A stretch of 64,000 nt of DNA from Turbatrix aceti. Lineage: Eukaryota; Nematoda; Chromadorea; Rhabditida; Panagrolaimidae. The position numbers and the translations under genes are program-made. The notes under the pieces are model-generated. The model was not told the DNA's origin, made no database searches, and worked only from the letters and a program-made list of their open reading frames with translations. Below, in pieces: positions 36,501-51,500 of this stretch. How positions within the stretch are numbered: position 1 is the first letter of the stretch; each line of letters starts with the position of its first letter. The stretch spans positions 62,001 to 126,000 of the forward strand of contig OZ017769.1 in assembly GCA_963969345.1 (NCBI GenBank), given 5' to 3'.

Positions 36501-39500
36501 TTCAGCAACAAGAGCGGAGCGAAGGAGTTCTACGAATTCGGGAGCTCCGGCTGCACGGTCGCCTTGCGGTTCGATGTCGTCTGAAATCGGGTAATTTAAT
36601 TTATTACTTTTTTAGAATTTAAAAAAAATGTGGCTTTCTAGAGGTATTGTTTTGTATTTCCAAAAATATTTACGTAAATCATTTTTGTAAATACACAGAT
36701 TTCAAACGAGCTCAATTTTTTAGAAAAAAATACACAGATTTCAAACGAGCTCAATTTTAAAAACTAAATACAAAATCCAATTCTCAAATTTTTTAATAAA
36801 AAAATTTCCCAAAGCACCTTGGAACATGACAAATTCGCCATGAGTCTTCGCAACCCTTTCGATGGCCTCTGTCTTCTTGTCTTGAATGAGCTTGACTCCA
36901 GCCAAATCATCGACAACGACTATTTCTTCCTCTTCGATGTCTTCAGCGCTTTCTTCGCCGGGGACGTGAAGCTCAATCAATCGGGCAAACTGGAGGGGAG
37001 CGTGAGTCTCGGCACGGCCGACTGGGTTAAACGCTTCACAACGGTATTCTCCGACGTCATCGGGTCGAACGTGACGCACAACCAGCCGTTGCGTACCATC
37101 AGGACGAGATTCAATAATGATATTCGGCTGGACGTCAACGGATTCATTATTTCTAAACCATTGAATTCTTGCTTTGGATTCGGGGTTGACGCGGCATTCA
37201 AACACGACACGTTCGCCTTCTTTGACAGCCTGTGTCTTGAGGGTTTGTAAGAAAGTAGGCTGGATTGTGAGAACTTCTTCGGCAGAAGGTTGCGCAACGG
37301 TGAGAGGTGCTTGGGATGTAGCCTTCCCCCCGGAAGTCGTAGCCTCAACGCGATACGTTCCAGCGTCTGTTGGCCGGGTATCCTTGACCGTGAGACGGAC
37401 AGTACCGTCAGGGGTGGTATCGATGAGTCGAAGCGGAGATTGCGGAACAGGTTGGCCATCTTTGAACCATTCGACTGAGGGCTTGTCAGTTGTAGGACTG
37501 AGTTTGCCTTGAAAAACTGCCGTTCCGTGGGATGGGATTGATTGCGGTTGAAGCGGAATTTCAAAGAATGGCTCCTGTGCAGCAGCTGCAGCAGAGACAG
37601 AAGCTGTCTCAACGACCGAAACAAGGATCTGTTGATCGTCGGCTTCTTTAGCAGCAGGAGCAGCTTCGACAACAGACACGGGAATTTTTTGCACTTCTGG
37701 TTCTTTAGCCGATGGCGAAGCATGATTGACGACAACGTCTGCCTTCGTGCTACTGGCACCAACTTTGTTAACCGCTTGACAAGAATACACACCTGCATCT
37801 TGGAGCGTTGCAGAGTTGATCCACAAACGACGCCTTCCGTCATCGTCGACAGTCTCCGTGATGCGAGTGCCATCGACTTTGAGAGGCTTGCCGTCTTTAA
37901 ACCACGTCACTTCAGGTCGAGGGCGACCGGTAACCACGCATTCCAACGCAATAGTTTTACCTTCGTCTGCTGTGACGTTAGAGAGCTTTTGGACAAACTT
38001 CGGACTTTCCGTAAAATCAGAAACATAGACTTCGGACTTTGTTTCGGCTTTTCCGACCTTGTTTTCCGCACGAACAAAGAATTCTGCAGAGTCATCAAGA
38101 CGTGAGTTGTTGATTGTCAGCGTATGCCGGCCGTCTGCGTGGACAGCTTCGACAAAGTGAGTGCCGTCGATTTTGAGTGGCTGTCCGTTTCGCAACCAAA
38201 TAATTTGAGGTTCTGGCTTGCCAGTAACCACAAAAGAAAGTTTTCCGGTTTCAGTTTCAGTCAACTCCAGGTCCTTCAACTTGACGGAGAAAACAGGGGT
38301 TTCGAGGTCTTCATCGATAGTTATGGAAGCCTTGGACTCGACGGAAGCCACCTTGTTCGTGACCTTAACGGAGTATGCACCGGTGTCATCAATGACTGCT
38401 TTGTCAAATGTAAGTTTGTGAGTGTCACCGTGCGACGCGACCTTAACTCGGGTGCCATCGAGTTCAACAGGTTTTCCATCCTTGAAAAAGCTGACTTCAG
38501 GTTTGGGCTTTCCGGTGACGATGACAACAAGCTCCAACACCTGTCCTTCTTTGAGTCGTTTATCGACAAGGCCATCGACAATCACAGGTCTTTCAAGGTC
38601 TTCTTTTACGATAAATTTAGCTGAAGTTTCGTCTTTGCCGGCCTTATTGGTGGCAGTGGCAGAATAAGTTCCGGAATCGGATGTCGTGGCATTCCTGACT
38701 GTTAGAGAGTAGAATCCATTGTCAGAGAAGGATTTTTGAATAAAATGGGTATCGTCAAAAGTGACATGTTGGCCATCCTTGAACCATTTGACTTCGGGAT
38801 TCGGGCGACCGATCACGGTAACGCTGAGTTCGGAGAATTGGCCTTCACGGATTTCGACAGATCGTAGGCCTTCGGTAAACTTGGGTGAAAGAATATCTTC
38901 AAGAACTGTGACTTGTGAAGAAGACTCGACGATGCCTGCTTTGTTGACTGCACGCGCGGTGTACTTTCCACCATCGTTAAGGGTGGTTCGATCGACGATT
39001 AGCGTAAAGTGATTTCCGTCGACGACTTGAATGACCTTTGTTCCGTCGATATCGATGACGTACCCATCACGGAGCCATTCAATGATAGGACTGGGTTTGC
39101 CGGTAACTGAGACGCATATTTCCGCTTTCTGGCCTTCCTTGACTTCAATGTCTTGAAGCTTCTCCACAAAGGTCGGAGGATAGACTTCTTCGACGATTCT
39201 GACATGACCAGACGTTTGATCCTTGCCAAGTTTGTTGACAGCCGATACCGAATAGTTGCCTTCATCGTTGAGACGGACTTTTTTGAGCGTCAGAGTAAAT
39301 ACACCATCGTCGTGACGACGAACAGTCAGGTGTACGCCATCCATGGCTACTGGACGATCATTTATGGTCCAAGTGACAATCGGGGGAGGATTGCCTATAA
39401 CCTTGACGCGAAGTTCTACACTGTCAGCTTCGTTGACGTCAACATTGCGAAGTACTTCAACAAATTTTGGTGGAGATGGGGGTTCTTCTTTCTGGCCGGA

Positions 39501-42500
39501 TCCGGTGACCTCAACAGATATTTCTGTCGATCCAGGTTCACGCGAAGATTTGGTTTTTTCACCAGGCGTGGATCCAAAGTCAGCTTGCCGCTTCTGTTGA
39601 TAATCTTCGACAGGGGTTTCCGATTTCTTTTCGATGACCGTAGCTTGGCTAGTCGCAACACCAGCTGGACTATTGGCTTTTGCACGGAAGATTTGGAAGT
39701 CAGCAGCTTCCACGGAGGTTATAAAGAGTCGCCAGTGACTATTGCTGACATCGTGTTGCACAGAGTACCGACCCCCGGTTTGAATCTTGGTCTGTCGGCC
39801 GTCGGGTGAGATGGAATAGAAGTCAACCGTTGGTTGGGGGACACCACGTACACTACACTCTAAGCTACAAGCCTCACCGACCAAAACTACGCGATCTGTA
39901 AGGTTACGATAGAACTGAGGAGGTTCGAAGGCTGAAATGTCTGTCAAGGATTAGAGGAGATAGTTTGGAGGAGTTGAAATGAGTGATGGGTGATGTAAAA
40001 AAAGAGAAAAGGGAAAGAGTTTATTCATGACAGAATGACCATTTTCAAAAGTGCTTTGGGAGTTTGAAGGTTTTTTTACAAATTACAGCGTAATTAAATT
40101 TAATTCTTTCCATAATCTCAAAAAATGTTTGTAACTCGTTTTCAATTTTTAATTAGTTACAGTCATTAAACTAATTAACTAATTCAGGATAATAATTACT
40201 AACATTAGCAATGAAATGTTAGTTTCGTCGGCCAGGTCCTCAAGCCATGTTGCAGGACCTGGCCGACGAAACTAACATTAGCGTGTGGTGAAAAAAACAC
40301 AAACGATTTTTTTCTTAAATAATGCATCAAAATCGTTACACTTTTTTTAATTCAATATAAAAAATTTACACTTTTTCTTTTAAAAAATCTACATGTTACC
40401 ATCAAAAAAGCACAAGCTCACCTCGAACTTCCAATTTGGCTTCAGTCGATGTCTTGCCTGCAGAATTTTCAGCAACGCATTTGTAAATGCCTGAATCCTT
40501 GATTTGTGAATTCTCAACAACCAATCGCTGAACGCCGTCGTCGGATTCGATAATAATTTGTTTGCTTTGTTCGATGAGTTTTTCCTGTAAAGAACACTTA
40601 TTTTTTTGTGTCATTTAAAAAACAAACCAACCTCATCCCTGTACCAGGAAACGGTGGGTGCAGGTGTGCCTGATACCTTGCATTCGTAAACTGCGCGTTC
40701 AGATGTCTTGACTTGCTTATCCTGCAAACGAATCGAAAATTCAGGTGGACTCTGCTGAGCTGCTTTTGAGATGTCTTCCTCCACGATAGTCAACAGGGCA
40801 TCGCAGACTTCCTTGCCAGCTGAGTTTTCAACCACTACGGTATACTTGCCGGCGTCTTCAGGCTTGACGTCATCGATGATGAGTTCATTTGTGACATGGC
40901 CTTCAATTGTCCTTGTTTGAACACGGATACGAGCGATGAGTTCTAGTTCCTTGCCGTCCTTCAGCCACTTGCATACGATGCCCTTCGTGTCGGGAACCAC
41001 GCATTCGAAAACGGCTTGGTGTCCTTTCCGGGTCTTGGTATCCTTCAGCTTGGTGATAAACTTGGGTGCCATCACTGGCGTCGGCGTGCGTGTATATTCG
41101 TCACGGACGGATTCAGCATCTGACGCTTCAGTGAGATCATCCGTGATTCCAACGTCCTCGGCCATAGCTTCGGATTCAGACTCGGAGAACATGTCAGAGG
41201 TGTACGTGATCATGTTAGCGGTACAGGAAACTTCACCGGCGTCGTTTTCGGCCTTGCAGATGATTTCTCCGGAGTGCTGACTAGGAGCGAAGTTTTTGAT
41301 TGTCAAGATCGAGCTATTGTTGGATGTCTTGATAGTCACGCCGTTAAGTCCATCACGAACCACCTGGCCATTGATATACCAGATGATATCGGGTTTTGGA
41401 TCGCCGGTGAAGACAACTTTATGAACAACGGTTGAACCCTGGCGTGCTCGGATGTTGGACAACCATTCGAGAAAATCTGGGGGTTCACCTCTGGGCAACA
41501 CGACAAGAGAAGCCTCGGATGAAGCCCTGCCAAATTCGTTCACCGCCTCACACACAACTTTACCGGTGTAGTCCAGAGTAATATCTTTGATCGTAACCGT
41601 GTAAGTACCTTTTTCAGCGTGAATCTTGATGTTCTGAGATTCTTCAAGTTTTTTACCATTGACATACCAGGTCACAACAGGGGTGGGCTCGCCGAGGAGA
41701 ACTGCTTTGAGTTTGAGTGTATCACCCTCACGACAGGTAGCATCGCAAAGCATGGTTTCAAATTCGACAGGAACAGGGGCAATCACCGTAATAGGGCCTT
41801 CGGTGGAGATTTCTCCCATTCGGTTGCCGGCCACAATCTTGATCCTTCCAGTCATGTCAGTCGTACAACCGTGAATTGTCAGTGAGTAAACACCGTTTTC
41901 TTCCTTAATCTCGGTATCTTCGGTTTGGTAGACCATCTGGTTGTTAATGTACCACTTGGCGTACGGCTTAGGATCTCCGGTTATGATAACCTTGGTCTGG
42001 AGAGAGTCGCCTTCAGTGATGGATATCGGGGCAAGTTCGGAGAGGAACTGTGGCTTGGCCATTGGACGCTTCTTTGTGACGCCAATGCTGGCGGACGACT
42101 CAACCGCCCCCCAGCGATTTTCTGCCTTGAGCGTAATCCGTGATTTGTCGGTCAACTCAGCCTGGGCAAGGGTAAGCTTGATGGATCCTGAAGACGCGTC
42201 GTAGCTGGTCTTGAAACGAGTATCGGTGAGCGAAGCCCCATCCTTTTGCCAGGTAATAGTAGGCTCAGGTCGGACATCTTTGTTGAGGTGGGCTTCCATG
42301 ATGACAGTTTCCCGCTCGTCGACCAGGCGATCCGTTAAGTTGGTAACAAAGAATGGAGGCACACCGGTTTCCTTTACTGCCAGAGTACAGTTGTTTTTCT
42401 TGGAACCAAGTGAATTTTTTGCTTCAACGGCAAGTTCACCTGCTTGGGCGAGTTTGACATTGGAGAACTCGATGGTATATGTGTCAGCTGATGTTATAGT

Positions 42501-45500
42501 TTTTACATTCCTAAAAATTTATATTGCAATGTTAGGTCAAAAAGAATAAAAAATGAGTGATAACAAGTGCGCATTTGTCAAAAATGTTTTGAAACTCACT
42601 CAGCGCCAATCTTTTGTCCGTTGAGAGTCCACTCAACTTCTGGTTCTGGATACGCAGCAATTTTGGCTTGGAATCTCACGTCACTGCCTTCGTTCACCTG
42701 CATGTCGCGCAATTCCTGTGTAAATCTTGGAATTTCACGTTTCTTAACCACTTTGAGCTCAGCAGATGACTCAATAGTTCCGTGCTTGTTGGAAGCCTTA
42801 ACTTTAACACGGCCGGTCTGAAACGTGATAAAAGTGGTAATTTAAATCACAAAACGAAAGAAAATCGTGCAGGAAAAAGCAAAACCACAACACAAATACT
42901 ACTTACTTGATCGATTTTAGGTTTGTACAGACGAATGGATGTCTTGCCTGTCTCAGGCTCATGCTTCACCTTGATTTCTTCGTTTCCGATAACCTCGGAG
43001 TCGTTGATGAACCATTTGACTTGTGGCACTGGGACGCCAACGACAATCGCACTGAACTTGACGCTTTCGTTTTCTTCGGTTTCGTGGTCCTGAGGAGTTT
43101 TGGAGAATGAGGGTTCTTTTTCGCCGGTTGTCACCTCGATCTAAAGGTATTAAAGTAAGAGATGGAGAAGTTGTGCGAAAAATAAAATATTTCAGATAGG
43201 GTGTATGTGCACACACTTTTTTAGTAAAAGTCAACAAATACTCACCCTGGCCTTGCTTTCATCGTTTCCGGCTGCATTTTCGGCTCTAACCGTGAGCGTG
43301 CCATTCAGATCAGCACCTGCCTTTTCGATTTCCAACTTGTAAGTTCCGTCGTCCGGATTTGCAGTTACCTTAATGTCGTCGTTGTTTTCCAGTTTCTTGT
43401 TGTTGAGGAACCATGAAACTTTTGTGCCAGGAGACGCGCCTTCGACATTGACGGTAAAAGTGAGAGGTTTGCCCTCCTCGATCTTGGTATCGGCGAGAGC
43501 GGTCTTGAAATGGGGTTGTACCTCGACTGGTGCAGGTGGAGCAACATTGAGGTTTGCAGAAGATTCATTCTTTCCTGCCTCGTTGACGGCAATGACCGTA
43601 AGCTTGCCGGCATGCTGCGGTCCAACTGAATCGATTTTCAAGGTGGATTTGTTGCCTTGCTGGGTTATATGGACGTCGTCAACTCCGTTAAACAGGGGAG
43701 AACCGTTGAGCTGCCAAGAGAAGTTGGGATCATTCAAGGCAATGACGTCGACTTGAAGGGGTTGTCCAAGGACGGCAGAAATGTTCTTGAGCTGGTCAGT
43801 GAAGTCTGGAGGCTTCATTTCACTAGCCCTGGCTGTGACCACCAAATTCGCAGATCGCTCAATAGATGTTCCATTTCCACTGGATGCCTTCAAAGTAACA
43901 GGACCATTGAATATATTCGTGTCAAGAGTCACTCGGAACTCAAACTTGTCGTCCTGGCTAATCTTGACGCCCTCTTGTCCTGGAACCACGGTATTCCCAT
44001 TCACAGCCCAAGACACGCGATCGGCGTTCTCAATGACTGCTTCAAAGTGAGCCAGACCACCTTTTTCGATGGTCTGGTCTTTGAGGTCCCGTAGAACGTT
44101 AAGCGTCTTCGGAGGCGGCTCGTTGACTGTCAGGGAGCCCACTGTCTCCTCGGAACCCTGGAAATTCTGGGCAGTGAGAGTTACGGTAGCTGATTCGAAA
44201 AAACGCCCGGTATCGACGATGAGCTTGGTGCCACCGTTAAGAGTAGCCTCAATGCGGGCGCCATCGGTGGTCGGACGGATGGTTCGGCCACCAATGGCCC
44301 AGGTGTACTCGGGCGGGGGGACAGCGTTGGCGTGAGCTTCAAAGACGGCTTCCGTGCCGCGATCAACCTTGACAGATGACAGCTTGGTGTCGAAGGTAGG
44401 CTTGTGACTGACTTCGAGTATGGCTTCGCTTATCGTTGTGCCCTCATAGTTTGTTGCCGTTACGGTGACGGATCCTGCATCTTTCAGAGTAATTTCATCA
44501 ATTTCAAGCTTAACGCTGCCGTCAAAGTCACGAATGTGAATGCGCTGAAATATATTTTGCCAAAAATGCCAAATCATGAGAAAGTCAAACCTCGCTCTCA
44601 ACAAGTTCCTGTCCGTTGAGTGTCCACTTGATCTGAGGCCTAGGTTCGGCGTCAATCCTTGCTTCAAATACGACACGTCCACCTTCAGCACCAGATATAT
44701 TCTGCAGCTGTTCGATGAATTCTGGTGCTTTTTTGGCTTTTTCAGCTGGAAGCACGATGAGACGAGCTTTGGTTTCAAAGCGGCCAATTGCGTTTTCAGC
44801 AAGTGCAAAAACGGTGCCAGCGTACTTTGACGAGTCAAAGCCAATCTTGTGATCCGGGCCCGCAGATGTGATTTGAATGCCTGGTGATGAGGGGTTGATC
44901 GGCTGCCCGTTGAGGAACCATGTAACAGATGGAGGGGGGTTGCCGCGAACAGCAGTCTCGAATGTTGCTTGTTGACCTGCTTTGACCGTCTAGAATAAAA
45001 AAAATCGTATAACAGATTTAGAAAAAAATTAAAAAAATTAAAACGAACTTGATCTTCAATATCCTTGATAAAGGTAGGCGCAACCCGGTCATCGACGCCA
45101 AACGTCAACTTAGCACGGCAATCAGCCTTGCCAAAGTCGTTCTTTGCCGTTGCCACAATTTCCCCTGCATGCCATGCCGCAGCTGCATTGTTAATCGTGA
45201 CCTTGTACCTTCCATCGCGTGAAGAAATTTCGACGCCGTCGATGCCCTGCGCGAGATGAGTGCCGTTGAGCGCAAACTGCACAGCTGGATCGGGATAGCC
45301 GTCGACATCGCATTCAAAGGACACACTGCCGTTTTCGATAGTCTCCTTGTCTTCCAGGGGCTTCGAGAATGTCGGAGCTGCAGGTGGCACACGAATTCGG
45401 AGATTGGCCTCGCAAGAAGTTGTTCCGAGTCTGTTTTTGCCTTGGCACGTGACTGTGCCGTCAAAGTGTCGTGTGACGTCACGGATGGTTAAAATGCAAA

Positions 45501-48500
45501 TACCGTCTTCGTTGATAAACTTAATTTTTTCAGACTCAGATAGCGGGATGCCGTTGATCAGCCAGGTGACTTCAGGGTTTGGATCACCGGTAAGGACTGC
45601 CTTGAACCGGACAGTGTCGCCTTCGTTGGCATCGACGTCGTCGATAATGGCTTGGAACTCAGGTGGCACGTGGTTCTTGTCTGGATCAGCCTCGACAACC
45701 AGCTTTGCAGCAACGGCAGTTGTGCCGTACTCGTTTGTGAGCTTGACAGCGTAGGTACCGGTATCCTCGGGTTGAGCATCCCGAATCTCCAGTTTGGCAT
45801 TTTGGCCATCGTATTGTAGTCGGAAATCAGTGGATGGTCTGAGTGGGTGATCATCAACAAGCCAGATGAGCTCTGGTTCAGGCCAGCCTTCGACTTCGCA
45901 CTCAAAAGAGACAACCTCGCCTTCCTTGACAGTCTGGTCCTGAAGCGGCATCGCAAATGCCGGAGGCGCGGCTTCCTTTTCCACTTTTAGTACTCGAAAG
46001 AAAGCAGACGTCGATGCCTGTCCGTACTCATTGGTCGCCACACAGGTATACCTACCAGTATCCGTCACCTGTACCGGGTCAATGGTCATGGCAAAAAAGC
46101 CGTCTTCATCGGCGTAGAATGTGTGCCGCTCGTCTTCTTTTAGCAACTGGTCATCCTTGTACCAAGTTATATCTGGCAGAGGGTAGCCGGTAACCTTGAG
46201 GCACATCTTGGCAGATGATTCCTGGAGCGTACGAAAGCCGTACTGTGTGCGTGTTACGCGGGTGCCCTGCATTTCGAGAGTCGTGCCCGTAGTCGTCCAA
46301 TCGATGCTGGAACCGCCGCTGTAGAGAGAAGTCGAAGAACCCGTTGGCGAGATGCCGGGGGGTGACTTGATCTTCTTGCGGGGTGGGCCTTCTTCGGGGC
46401 CTGAAAAATGAAAATGATTAGAGGTAGGTTTTAATTATTTTAAACGGTCAAAAAATGTTAAACTGAAAATGTTATAATTAAATTCCAAGGCACAACAAGT
46501 GGTTCATAAATAACGGACAATTTTTTGATAATTTAGAAATTGATTTTTGTAAAATTTAAAGTATGAATATCTTTTGCAAAAAAAATATCGAAATAAAAAA
46601 ATCGTGTCAAGACAGTTTTCAAAAATTTGACAAAAATTGGTACAAATTTAAAAACAATTATTGTTAGTAATGCAACCAGTGTTAAAAATAATTTGATACG
46701 AGTCGAACCATTGTGCAGACTTGACTTTCGGGATACCGATGAATACTCGCTAAACTCAGATCGAACATCGCTGATCGAAACAACGTCAAATTCTGTAGCG
46801 GTGACAGAAGAAGTATTGTCATAATGATGTTCGGTGGCTAGAATGGGAACAAACGATAGTCAGGTAGAAGTCACTTACACCACGCAGGATCGACGAGTTC
46901 GAGTCCACCTTCGTCGGCATCGAGTAACTCGATTACGTACATCACCCGGAGCACCATGGTTGTGTGAGATTCTTTAGGGGTGGGGAAAAGTTGAATAGGT
47001 CGTAATCAGTGACAAAAATAATTCAATGGCATTCGTTCGAGGACTAACAAGTTGACCAAAATTTTTCGAATAAAAGGGGGTTAGAATTCCAAGTCAAAAA
47101 GGGGAGTCTCTCTCTCTTTTTGTTGGATATCACTTTTATCCTTGGAGATTCTCAACCCCCACGGGAAGTGTGAAAAATATGTTCCTCTGAGTAGAGAACG
47201 TAGACAGATAGAAGATAGAATAGAGCTGGCACAAACCGATCAAATTTATAGAGATCACAAAATGCGGTGTGATGTGTGCCAAGCCTGCAGGAAACAAATA
47301 ATCGATTGCTTGCTTGCTTTTTCGTTGAGCCGGGTGTGGACTATGCGGCTGCGGGGGGACCCCTAACTAGCAGAGGTAGATTGAATGCGATGGATGGTCG
47401 GGTCGTCGTTCTGTTTCTTTTTTCTCGAGGGAAGGGGGGAGTCAAGTCAATCACTGCCTGCTTCTGCGGATGATGCTTGGAGAAGGGCTGCCTGCCAGTT
47501 GCGAGCTAGGATGTGGTATGACATACAAACGAACGAGTGCGCACGCGCCGACGATCTTAGCAAAAATAAAAAGCAGGAAAAGTGCTATCCAGGGTTGTCA
47601 ATTGGGTTCTTGAGGGGCTAAACAATCGCTCTCTTGCTGTTTCTATTTTTTTGCTTGTTTTTTTGTGAATACAGAACGCACACACACATGTGCACACGTA
47701 TATGCATACAGACAGAAGATCTGTGCGACGTACCAAAACACACATTCACAAAAGAAATCACTTTGGATCTTGCCTTTGCATATTCTCGCCTTATCAACAG
47801 TTGCCATTGTCTGTTGTATCTAATATTCGCACTATGTCACTTGTTCTCGCTAGTCCAACGGATGAATCCAAGCCCTGGCTAGCTGGCTGGATGGCTACCA
47901 ACCAGAGAGGCGCTACCGGACCGGCATGCACCTGGACAAGTCAGAACAACACGCATCACAATATGTGCAAGCTCGCTTGCCCCCGCAAAAATTGCACTAC
48001 ATATATCCATTTGCCTACTAACATATCCCTCCTCCCTGATCTCAATCCTCTGGCCACTTTCGAGGAGGGATTAAATTTTGAATAGCGGTTAAAGACAACT
48101 GCCAAAATGCAGTCAGCTAAAAATCAAAAAAAAAGATACGGAGTGGGGGCGAGCAGGGGAGAGAGGTTATGCAACAACATTCTGGCAATCTGACTGACAT
48201 CAACAACAACAAGAAGGAAGGTAGGCGTGGCATTTCACACTTTTTTGTGAGAACACAACCATGGTACTGGATGATGCGTGTATCATTTCAAAAGTGGTAA
48301 GAGTTTAAAAAAAAACATACAGTAAGCCTCTTGCATCTCATTGATGTCCTTGAGCCAAGCCTTGCGCACAACTTCTTGTGAAGGCATGTCTTTGGCTTTG
48401 ATGCGAAACGACGGCAAGCCTGGCTCGTTCGGACGTAGAACGATGGCATCGTCGTCGGTCGTAGGCACCCGCGCTGTGTACTTATCGAGCTAAAAAAAAA

Positions 48501-51500
48501 TCAAAATTCTATTTTTAGTGAAAATTAGTTTCGAAAAACTGTTCTTTTTGACCTGTCGAAAAAAATTACGAAATTCCCAGCTGTTGTGCATTTTGTAGCA
48601 AAAAACATCTGAACTTCATTTCCCAAAACCCGACGCACCCTGATAGTGGCGTAATGATCATAAATCGCAGCTTCTGGACCTTCTGCTTTCCGCTCGGTGA
48701 ACATGAGCTTGTTGTTGTTGAAAAGAAACACGTAGCTCTGCTTGGGCTGTGCTGCTTCGCCTTCCCAGACATTAAACAGGTCGTGCCGAAGCAAGCGCCC
48801 AAGTCGATTCTTATCACCGGGGTAGTTTTGGATGTTTGAAGTGTAGACGGCATCTTCAGCCCTCTTTGGAATAGACTGAATGAGTTCCAGTGCTTTTTGC
48901 ATGGATTTGGTCGAGGTCCCAGCACGTGCTGAGTATTTGATGATTTCCTTGAAAAAGTCCTCATACTGCTTGATGCGACCACTGATTTGCCGGAGGTAAT
49001 CGGAATAGGTCTTTGCGCCGGCTTCGATCTTATCACTGATACGCTGAAAAAATTGAACGTTAAACAAGCAAAATAGTCCTTCTCGAAAAAACTTATGCGT
49101 AGTATAAAAACAGTGTGTAAACAAGTTCCAAAGACAAAGGTGACACTTGAAAGAGTAAAAAAAAGTTCACTAGAAAGAAGACAGAACCAGGGTTCTCAAC
49201 GGGCCGGCACGGTGAAGGTGATGCCGGTGTTTCCCCCTGCCCGAGCTGGGCCGATTAGTTTTTATTGCCCGGCCCGAGCCAATTTACAGCCATTTTTTGA
49301 CCGCGATCCTTTAAAGCCAACTTTAAAGCCGAGCCCGGGCCGTGTAAAACATCGAAAAAACCTGAGCTTTGAGAACACCGCATATCAGGATTGCGAAATT
49401 CTCCGGGGAATGACAAAATGGGAAATATTACCAGGGAATACCCGGGGATTCCCCGGAGAATCTCCTTTGAAATTACTCGCATCCAAATAAAGCCATGCGT
49501 CTATTACAGGGTTTAAAATAAAAAACCACACCAAAAACGATCTAATAAGCATTAAAATTACAATCTAAGTTTAACATGAAAACGAGATTTGAAGCCCCAG
49601 AGGCAAACAACAAAAAAATAATCACATCCTTTTACTGCTTTTTTATTCGCACCAATTGGGTTTAAACTTGCTGCTTTCTTTTTTGCAAAGTTTAAACCCA
49701 ATTGGTGCACAATCATGCCACACTAATTGCGCCCGCACCGCGATCAAAAACGTCCAAATTTCATGTTCTAATACCGAGACGGATCTGAGTTTTGCAAAAA
49801 AACCAACAAAGGCATTTTCAAAATTTTCAATCTTTGGGCTTGTCCAGAAATTACGTCATTGCAAGAGGGGAGGAGGGGGGTCAGTCCAAAAATGACGGAA
49901 AATGATGGAGAGGGGAGGGGGGTACTGCTCAAAATGACGTCATAAAAAATTTCAAGAATTGGCTTACGAATTTTCTAAATTTGCGGGCTTGCAGCCAGGG
50001 TGGCGAAACTCCCATGGGAATTAGAAATAGGAAAATTATCCCATAGGATCATAGCTTTGAATTTAGTGCATTGAAAAAAGGTGTATTTTGAATACACAGC
50101 GCTTATTATTGCTTTTCACTTAGTTTAACTTATATGTCATACACGGTTGTACACTTTAAAACCTTTAAGCTGCATACAAAAATTACACAGACGAACTGTA
50201 AAAACACAGACAAAACTTTGCGTGTATCCGTACGATTGTCCGTTCACTAATTGTGTGTGCTCATTAATTTTTGCATAAAAATTCGTCAAGCAAAAGCTCT
50301 CGTCGCACAGAAGCAACTTGAAACAAAATAAAAGCATACTGGCTATTCTTAAACCGAATAAATACAACCCTTATCTCGACTTTACCTCAAAATTCCAAAA
50401 TTCACGTTTTTGAAGTCTGCCGCCAAAACGCAACGACGATCAAAAGCTATCAACATGAAAATTAATCTTGAAATAAATTGTATTGAATTGTATCCGGTTC
50501 TATTTTCAAAAAAATTTGTGACCCTCTACATCTTCATTCAACGCGCTCATAGTAAATAATAATTTGTGCAAGTCTCTCCAAAAAAATTCATGTCTGTTGA
50601 GAAGAAGCACAAGAATGTTGACACTACGTATTTGGAACAAGGTATTGCATTTTGTTTCTCAGCACGGACAGACACAGCGATCTCATTCAGTACAAGTGTT
50701 TTTTTTTTTTTTTTTTTTTTATGTATTTTTTTTTTATTATTCAGTATTTTTTTCTGGATTTTCAAGCGGTAGCTGTTGTGACCAATATGGATATATAGAG
50801 AAAATCTGTAATTAAAAAAACACGTAATTTTCTAAAATTTCAATCAGAAATGTAAAAAATTTTATTATATTTGGCCCACTTTTGAAAAAAAACTCACAGA
50901 GAGCTAAAAAAACATAAATATCTATAAAACGTTCATAAAAATTTTAATTGCCAATATTTTTGTATAGAATAAATATACCTACGCAAAAAATGTCTGAAGA
51001 AAGCCGAATAACAATAAAAAGTTTGTTGCCCAATCTTTTTTTTTGATGTTCGTAGCTCAGCTCACAGAGCACAAACAAGAAAAAGAAAAATATGATTGTG
51101 CAGCTAAAAATCTGTGTAATCGATTGCATAAATTTTCTTTCTTTGGCACATACGGTGAGAGCGATCGCAGCACAATAAGGTGTGCGTCTCCATTAAGCTT
51201 GCGCAGGAGCAGACGCACCTGTGTCCTAAGCAAATCGTTTTCGCGACAGGGACACAATTTCGTGACACAAACCGCCGTTGTTTGTACAACAACTTGCACA
51301 CACAACAGTGTGTCCAGCAAACGCCTGGGATCACATCGCTTATTGAGTAAAAAAGGACACAAAGTCGTTTGCATGCCTTTCATTATAAGCTTTGCTCGTT
51401 TAGGTACATGAATGTGTCCTAGCTAGGACGAACCATAAAGTGTGGTGAATGACAGCGCATGGAAAACGACACATTTTTCGTGTGCCACTGAATGAGATAC

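Noticed and set aside
28756..42821. Many plus-strand and off-frame open stretches of 60-220 codons across the Ig exons
   Set aside because: They are other-frame readings of the unc-89 exons; codon bias of the real frame keeps the other frames open.
44604..45048. A continuous minus-strand frame that bridges the intron after exon 8
   Set aside because: The bridged stretch loses Ig sequence and turns basic and low-complexity; splicing at 45049 and 44989 restores a perfect Ig module in another frame.
47690..48085. 131-codon plus-strand frame in the intron between exons 6 and 8
   Set aside because: Low-complexity start (HTYMHT), no domain, no splice or poly(A) context.
50697..50720. Long poly-T and other repeat tracts as CRISPR-like arrays
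   Set aside because: No regularly spaced direct repeats with unique spacers exist in this window, and the organism is an animal.
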